From: Ursus arctos | Taxonomy: Eukaryota; Chordata; Mammalia; Carnivora; Ursidae | NCBI RefSeq assembly: GCF_023065955.2 | Contig: NW_026622841.1 | Location: 19,527,501 to 19,591,500 of the forward strand | Length of the DNA stretch: 64,000 nucleotides | Direction: 5' to 3' | Shown: one piece after another, positions 34,101-43,100 of the stretch | Layout: the number at the start of each line of letters is the position of its first letter | How positions within the stretch are numbered: position 1 is the stretch's first letter | Translations under genes and position numbers: made by a program | The notes under the pieces: generated by a model | Seen by the model: only the letters and a program-made list of their open reading frames with translations | Database searches by the model: none | Told to the model about the DNA's origin: nothing

Positions 34101-37100
34101 GTGTGTGCATGGGCTGCTTCTATGCACAAGAAATTATAGATTTGTGGGAGGGGTACTCCTAATAATTATTGAAGTATTAAACATTACTTTTTAATACTTT
34201 TTTTTTTAAGATTTTATTTTTTATTATTTATTCGACAGAGATAGAGACAGCCAGCGAGAGAGGGAACACTAGCAGGGGGAGTGGGAGAGGAAGAAGCAGG
34301 CTCATAGCGGAGGAGCCTGATGTGGGGCTCAATCCCATAACGCCGGGATCACGCCCTGAGCTGAAGGCAGACGCCAACCGCTGTGCCACCCAGGCGCCCC
34401 TACTTTTTAATACTTTAAATATTATTAAATAACTGTTAAAAGTTCGTCCAGATTTTCCAGAATGCTTGCTCTACTGGGGGGCAGATAATAACATCTCTCC
34501 ATGTGGACTTGAATTAGAAGCTCAGCCAAGACCATCTTGGGTGAATTCAGCTCTGGCCAGACAGCTGGGTTTGCTGTCTTAGGTCTTCGTTTCCTTCCCG
34601 CCCTGAGATGTCCTCTTTCCTCCTCTGTTATCACTCACACCCCCCGTGGCTTGCACGCTTTGCCTCCGGGCTCATCCACCTCAAGAAGCCTCTTGTAACT
34701 TTCTTAGTTTTCCGTGTTTGGAAACATAATGTAACACTTTGTAACTTACTGTGATAAGATGTGCTTTTCTTCCTAACCACGCCTTCCGCTCTATGCTAGG
34801 GAGGCCCTGTATAGGCTTCCAGCTGCCGGCCGAGGTGCGGCAGCGCCCTGCCTCCCGGGAAGAGCAGTGAGGCCACTGAGGCTGGAGCCCCTGAAGAGGC
34901 CACCACTGCCTCCCCCGGGGCTCGAGCTGGTGCTCAGTGCCGCCTTCTCTGCCTCTGTCGGGGGCTCATCTCTGACCACCTGGACCCAGGCGCCTTTTCT
35001 ACTTCATTCTGTAGTATTTTGACCTCCTGCTTGTCCCCCTGCCACGCTGTCCCGTCCTGTGGAATCAGAGATGCTCTGATTGCCACCAGACACCTCATCA
35101 TCCTTGGGGGCTTTTCCTGTCCCCAGGACAGACGAGAGGTGGGGCACGACCACGCTGCCAGAACCCTGCCACACCTTTTCTCTCACCACCGTGCACCGTG
35201 TTCTCTTGGCTTTCCCCAAACAGAAGAAACAAATCATCATAACATAAAGAGGTTGTAAACAGTTTTCCATCTTAAATTTTGTAACCATGGCCGTGGCGTG
35301 CCATTTCTCTCTGCCCAGAGGACCCCTGTTCTCTCCGCTTTGGAGGGTGAGCCCTTTAAGCCTCAGGCTTTCCTTCGATTTTCACCTTCTTTAGGTTACA
35401 AATGGCTGTTTGAGGAAGACAATGCTTGCAGCTCCGTGCAGCTGAAACATGCAGGGATGGGGGAGTAATTGGCTCAAAACTCCTGTCCACTCAAGTGCCC
35501 AGTAATGGCTGGTCAGTTTACATCAAGGGGCTCAGGTGATGGAATTCAGACCACATTAGAGCCTCTTCCTCCCAAGAAATGTCCCTACGGGGATTTCCTC
35601 ACCACTTTTTGTACTTAGTGGCTTTTTTGGCAAATGGTACTTAATAAAATATTTTTTTCTAATATTAGTTTTGGGTAACTAATATATATTCATTCATTCC
35701 ATACAAATTAGGAAATATGGATAAGTACATATAATAAGAAAATCATGCAAGCTTTCCATCTGTGGGTAGTCACTCCTCACAGTTGGGTCCAACTGTATTT
35801 CTATGGGACTCCATGTGCCTGTTACATACCTGTGTGTATGTATTAAAGATACAGACTATACATGGCATAATATTATGCCTGTTTCATTGTATTTTTAAGC
35901 TTCATTCGTTTGTTCACATCATCAATCTTGTCGTTAATTCTATAAGTACTTATTGAGTGGCTACTGTGATGTAGTTTTGGAACTGGCTAAGTTGGGGAAG
36001 TGGCTAAGTTTGGGAAAACAATATTGGACAAATGAAACATGAGCTCCACACACTGGAATGGACTGTCTAGAGAGGGAGATGAACCCATAAATGAACATAT
36101 AACTAGCAATATTATGGAAGCATTCTGCAAGGAAAGAACAAGATGTTCTGACAGATAACACCTGGAGAGAGGACTTAGCTTGGTGGGTGGGAAGAAGCTC
36201 TCTAAGAAAATGAATTTTAATCTGAGCCTAGTGAAAAATTGGGTGGTAGGGCTTGTCAGGAAGAGGGACAAGGAGCCATTGGGAGTGCTTCTAATCTAAG
36301 AGTTGGATGGAATAGCATGGGATGACATTGGAAAGGTAGGAAGGAGCTAGATCATAGATCATGCCAAAGAGTTTTTTTCTCTATATAACAATATAACAAG
36401 AAGTCTTTGCTTACCAATCAGATTACATTTACATTATCTTTCAAAGCAGCCACTGTATTGATATACAGTAACTTAATTAACTCATCCTCATTGTTGTACA
36501 TTAGATTATTTTTCAGTATTGCTTTTGTAAACAGCACTGAATTCAACATATTTATACAAACATCACTGATCATTTGTGTATTTCCTTCCTTAAGATAAAT
36601 TTTTAGAAGTAGAATTGGTAACTCAAAGCATATCCATTTTTCAGATTTTTGATAGTGTGTTCCCTGACTCCCAGGATTCTCATAGATCAATCATCTCCCT
36701 CAGCAGCCACAGCCCCACCTGCAGCTGCCTTGGCTCTTGCAGTCAATTTTTTGCTCACTTTCAGTCCTTCAGTCCTGATATTTCTGATCTTCTCATAGTC
36801 TTATTTTTTCCTCTGCATTACTAAGGGATTTTAATACTTAGGAATTCTTTGTTATTATTTTAATAATGTCTAAGAAGGGAGAAATGATAAATGCACATGG
36901 TCAGGTTCCCTTTTTGGACTGGGAATCTCATTTAAGTCCAAGTTAACATGTAATTCAGGAAGTTTGGTGTGAGGTAGGGATCTAACTTTGTAGTTGTCTC
37001 ACTTTATTGAGAAGTCTGGCCTTTCTTCGTGAATTGGAAATGCCTATTATCCTAGACTGGGTTTTTATGTTGGAAATCTCTTCCAATGGTGTATCTGCCT

Positions 37101-40100
37101 CTTTGGGCTCCAATGCCCTACTGCTCTGCATATTGCACATTGGTCACACATTTTAATTGGACAGATTGTTATCTGTTTCTGAGCTCACTTCATTGTGTTC
37201 TAGCCAGACATAGTGAAGTGCCAGCTGTCATCACAGGATCAAGGTATCAACGGTGCTGCTGCTTTTAATCCAATTTTATGTCCCTTAGTTGTGTCTGTTT
37301 ATTTATATCATCCCCAAAACAAATGTTACTGTCCTAAATAGGCTGGTGACTTAACTCTGATTGGTCAGGTACAATATATTATCCAATTGGCCTTTTGGTC
37401 TAATAAATAGACCAGAACAATGTATTTGTTTCCATTGTACTCTGTTTCTTTATTTCCAAGTGCAGCAAATAATTGCTGTTATATATGAGAAAGCAACAGA
37501 TTTGTTCCCTTCATGGGAACTTCTAGGTTGGCTGCAGACTCTCTGCCGTGATGTGAAAACACCTCTCAGTACTGTCTCAGATTCTCTGTACATAGCTCGA
37601 TTCAAGCCTCTTTTTTTTTTTAATGCTTTCTTTTATAAAAGAGTCTTCAGACTATAGCAGTATCTGATGAATATCTTTATAGTCCCAGAATTTCTTGTCT
37701 TCAGTAGATAAATCTTTTCCTTCACAGCAAGGAGTTTTACAATGACCATTGCAGCTTTAAAAAGTCCAAGCCACATCCATTTAATTGATTCATCAAATAG
37801 TTTTCTGTATTTAAGATGCACCAGGAAATATTTCGAGTGCTGAGTATATGGGTAATGCGCAGAACAGACTGTCCCCAATCGCATCTCGCTTATACTTCAA
37901 TTGAAGATACAGACAATAAACACATAAACAAGTAAATCAACAACTTAATTAGGGAGGGACAAGTGCTCTGAAAAGTGTAGAATGTGACAATGTGGTAGTT
38001 ATAGAGTGACGGGAGTCAGGAAGGGCATCTCTAAACCTGTGATATTTGACCAGGTACTTGAATTTAGTGAGTGTTTGAGCCATGGTTAGCCTATTTCTGA
38101 TCCGGTCCTAGTCAGTGCTTTATTATGAAGTTCTTAAACTGAGATGTTTTGTGCAGGGGTGTACTATCTTGCACTGCAAATTTAAGACCACTGCCTATTT
38201 TGGAATCCATTAACTCACAGGGTGAATTGATTCCATTTATGATAAATGGTCACCCAAGCTTGAACAACCCATTGAAACACATCACCTGCGTTTCTAAGCC
38301 ACACAGACAGCATCTTCCACACCAAAACATCCATCTCTTTTTACGCATGCTACAAGCTTCATTTTATTTAATCCTCAAAACTACTCTGGGAGAAAGTTAT
38401 TATTTATTACATTTTGTAAGTGATTAAACTGAGATCCAGAGAAGTTAAACTCGTTCAAAATCACTCGAGTCTTATTGTCTTGAAAGCATATGCTCCCTTC
38501 CCCCCATCGCCACCACAAAATCTATTTATTGAAGTGATTAAATAAGTGTGTGTTGGGGTAAGTGTGTATGTGCATGTGCATATGTACAGAAATGAAGAGT
38601 TATTAAATTTGCCTGACCATTTATATTGATTTTAGTCATTGTCACAGTTACTATATTGCAATGTTTTCCATTTTCCAGTGTTTTGAGTCATGGTAACAAA
38701 TACTTTTTTTTCGTGGATGTCTTTCTATCCTAGCAGGGCTTTTCCCCCTCTCCTCAAGGGAGATATATTCACCCATATAACTCTATCCTTTAAAACAACA
38801 ACAACAAGAACAACTTCAAGGTTTTTAAAACTTTAAAAAATATCACCGGAAAATTTCTGCTTGACTCTACCAAAATTATTTACTTTTCTTTCTACTTTGG
38901 CCATATCTTTGTCACCATCATTTTCATCTCTGACATTCCTCTCACATTTCGTGCATTTCTAGTTTCCTCACTAATGACCTGATGATATGGAAATGCATCG
39001 TCAGAAATTTCTCCATTTTCTAAGCATTGAAGATTATCTTATTTTGTATACTCACCGTGATCCCTAAAATTTAATTTAACAAGAATGTGTTGATAGAAAG
39101 GATGCAAAAATTAGGTTCTTTTGGAGAACGATGTCAATAAACTATCCTTGGATAGAGTCATCATAATGGTAGACATATTCTGGTCAGTGATTTGTAGTTT
39201 TGTAAAGTAACGATGCAATAAAACTCCTGGATATGGCTGTTCTAATTAAAGGAAAAACTGTGGAAGTCCATGAATCAAAAATAAATACCTAAGTCTAGTA
39301 GCTGAAGTAAATCAGTATGAAAGTTGAGATAAATGAGCATAAAGACAGTCTCACGTGTTAACTCTCGTGCTTTTGTATTGTTTGAGGCTCAGCGACTTAA
39401 GAAACTAGGAGTTTCTTTTGGAAAAACTCCCAATAGCCTTTACGTAATTGTCCAGCCTGGATTATTTTTATTCCCATATTCGTTGTCGTCGTGATGTTGT
39501 GATTCATATCGCTTCCTAACTTGTGGAGTATTGTATAGAGTGGAGTTCTTCTTAGCAACATACTTGGCCTGGGATATGTGCCTACACTTGTTTGGAGTGC
39601 ATGTTAGCTTTATCTCCATTATACAAGGAATATCTTTACTATCAATTTATCAGATCTGAAGTACATTTCCTACATGAGGCTTAAGTGCTTAACTCTTGAA
39701 ACATCACAGCGAAATGATCATTGTGCTTGAAGATTTTTGCTCAATTTTTTAGTTATTATGCAGTACAGATGCGGAGGAATCAGAAGGGTCAGAACCCACA
39801 TCTTGTCTCTGCTTTCCTTACTCCAGTAGTTCTTCATCTTTGAGGCACATTTAAAAGATTTTATTTGTTTATGTTATTTTAGAAGGAGGGTGGGGGAGGG
39901 GCAGAGGTCTCAAGCAGATTCTCAGCTGAGCGTGGAGCCAGATGCAGGGCTCAATCCCACAACCCTGAGATTATGATCTGAGCTGAAACCAAGAGTTTAA
40001 ACCGACTAAACCACCCAGGTGCCCCCTGAGTCTCGAAAAGTTTTGAACCCAGACTACAACCAAGGTAAATAGAATCTCTGGGGTGAGACTCTAATATGGG

Positions 40101-43100
40101 CAGATTTTAAATCCCCCCAGATAGGGATGCCTAGGTGGCTCAGTCCGTTAAGTGTCTGCCTTCGGCTTAGGTCATGATCCCGGGGTCCTGGGATCGAGTC
40201 GTGCATTGGGCTCCGTGCTCACCAGGGAGCCTGCTCCTCCATCTCCCTCTGTTGCTTCCCCTGCTTGAGCTCTCTCCTTCTCTCTCTCTTTCTCTCTCTG
40301 ATAAATAAATAAAATCTTAAAAAAAGTTTTAAATCTCCCCAGATAATTCCAATATGCAACCAACGCTGAAAACCAGTCCAATAGTTTTCAAACTTGAGCA
40401 GATGTTAGAATCAACTGGTGAGCTTCTTAAAACACATCCCTTGGCCACCCTGGGTTTCTCAGTAGGTCTTGCTGGAGACTGAGGATCTGTAGTTCTAGCG
40501 GATTCCTAGATGATGCTGATATTGCTGATATCCCAAGATCACACCTTAAGAACTGTTGCCTTAGTCTTTTCCCCCCTTCTTTTCCACCTAGACCATTTCA
40601 CTTTGTCTTCAGGGTCCAGGTGAAATCTTGTGTATGAAAATGTTACACATTATTCTAGTCGCACTGATTTCTGTATACCTTTTATGTAGTAATTAATTAC
40701 CTACTGCCTATGGCATCTCCTGAACTGCTTTTATTTGTTTTTATTTTTTTAATGTTCCCATGTTTGTTTTATCACCTCCACTCTACTGTGCATCCTGTGT
40801 ACTGGAGGGAAAGATCCAGGTTCTCTTGGGCTTCTTCACATTCACTCTGCTACCGGCTTAGTGCCGGAGACACGGCAGAGATTGACCAACTGGATGGATG
40901 GATGGATGGATGGATGGATGGATGGTTGCAGTAGATTAATTGTTGGTTAATTTCCTGACAGTTTACTTTTCTCTGTTTCATATTTATCAGATCTGAAATC
41001 TCTTTAGAAATCATTGAATCTCTGTGTCCTCCTGGGGATCATTATTTACTTATTTGTAATATAAGGAGGCTGAGCTAATTCCTCTGGTTACAGAAAAATA
41101 ACATCTTGCAGGGCAAAGAACATGGGATTTGAAGTCAGGCCTGCATGAAGCCTGCACATTTAGACAGAATGGGTTATCAGAAACAAGCTACCTGAAGAAT
41201 TTGAGCTTTGCCAGCCTTATTTCTTTAATATGCATAAGAGTAAAAGTGATCAAAGAAGAGATGTATGGAAAGCACCTGGCAAAGGTCTTGACATTTGCTC
41301 GGCACTCATAATTATGAACTCTCTCGCTTCTATCAAAATTCCAACATCTATTTCCCTAAACCATGCATTTTGGTGTTGGTTTACTTCAAACCATCTGGTG
41401 GACTTTTAGGAAATACCTTCCATTATATGACACCTTAACTCCTTAGTTTCCTACGAGGGATCGGAGCTGGAGTGTTACTGTTCTCTTAAAGCCACAGCTC
41501 CACCTGTCAGCCTCCCACCCAGCTACCTTTCAGTCCCAGCCCCTGCTATACTGGTGTATCCTTTAAGCACCTCTGACCTGCCAGTGCGGCCCACTGACAG
41601 CTCCACCTTGGGCATGATGCTTTGCTGTAAGTCTCATGTGGCAGATCTGTGAAATGAATGTGCTTGGTGTGGCCGTGCTGTAGAGGAAGCATTGGCTCTG
41701 GGCTGGGAGGACCCGACTCTGAACCTGAGTTCTGCCATGAACAAAATGTTGAGCACTTACGCTCGTTGGATCTCAGTTTTTAGCTATAAAAATGGTACTT
41801 GGACTAGAAAACCATAACCAACTGTCTTTAAGTCTTAAAATCTGTGCCAGACACTGAGCTGAGTATATATTGATATCTCATTTCAGAACCTATGAAGAAG
41901 AGACTATGATTCTTTCATTCTATCTATCATCTATCAGATGAGGAAATTGGGCTCAAAGAGGTTAGGTAACTAAGGGAGGTCACATAGCTACTAAGTGGCT
42001 AGGATTTGTACCTGAGAACTTAAATTCTTGCCTTCCTTATTATCAGCCATTGCATTATCCCCTAGAATTATGAGAGTGCTTCCAGATTTAAAATCTTATG
42101 ATCAGGGGTGCCTGGGTGGCACAGCGGTTAAGCGTCTGCCTTCGGCTCAGGGCGTGATCCCGGCGTTATGGGATCGAGCCCCACATCAGGCTCTTCCGCT
42201 ATGAGCCTGCTTCTTCCTCTCCCACTCCCCCTGCTTGTGTTCCCTCTCTCGCTGGCTGTCTCTATCTCTGTTGAATAAATAAATAAAATCTTAAAAAAAA
42301 TAATTAAAATTAAAAAAATAAAATAAAATAAAATCTTATGATCACATGAGATTTGTTTCTTTCAACAACTAATAGACGATAGGCAAGATGTGTATCATTT
42401 ACCACTAGCATAGAGATCAGGAAACTGAGGCTGCAGTGAGAAAATTGAGGCAAAAAATGCCATGAACTATATAGCAAAGAACAGATGGTGCTTATTTTCA
42501 AGGAGTTTATAATCAAGAGATTGCACAAGGACGACAAACATGTAATCGATATCGTGGGTGTCTTTAACAAGGTTCTTTAACAAAGTTATTTTATGAAGTT
42601 CTTTGCATCTGCCTATGTAAAAGAAACTGCAAAACTGAACATAGTTCAGCTGTTAAATTTCAGAAGCTAATGTAGACTACTCCATTTTAATCCCTTGGAA
42701 AATTATGCACTTTTCAAGGTGCGTTTGTAATTTCAGAGATAGTAAGGACTCTCAACTGGCTACATTCTGTGTTCTAATAGATGGAAACAACAAGCTTACT
42801 GCCAAGGAACGCTGTGGGTGGTGGGCCGATCAGAGGCATTGAGCATGTGGCTAATGTGCTAGCTGTGTGATCTCTGCACATTTTTTTTTTCAACTGTAGA
42901 ATAAAGAACTAAAAACCAAGGTGGCACTTTGGTCTGAAACGCCTAGGACAACTGTATCTAAGGCTGTCTCTACAAGGTAAGGCTTTTCTTCCCCACCGCC
43001 ATCTGCCTTCCCAGCTTCTGTTGGACATTCATTCATGAGTGTTGACATTTATCCCACTTGAGAAATATTCCAGTCTATTAATACTTATGTAATCATGGGT

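Larger units (their letters stand above)
33878..42899 (+). other. CCDC68: CCDC68 intron 8 (largest intron)
   Basis: A 9.0-kb intron. It starts with TG-rich sequence (33903-34110). It also holds Can-SINEs at 34201-34400, 39852-40025, 40124-40326 and 42105-42329, old L1 at 36400-37260, a dispersed repeat near 35930-36390 and 37800-38050, MER5A (40380-40562), L2 (40563-40925) and MIRs near 38370-38470, 41685-41810 and 41860-42060. Nothing was assigned in 35245-35640, 37270-37790 or 38475-39850. Confidence 0.75.

Noticed and set aside
33790..34129. Thr-His repeat proteins on -
   Set aside because: Translation of a TG microsatellite.
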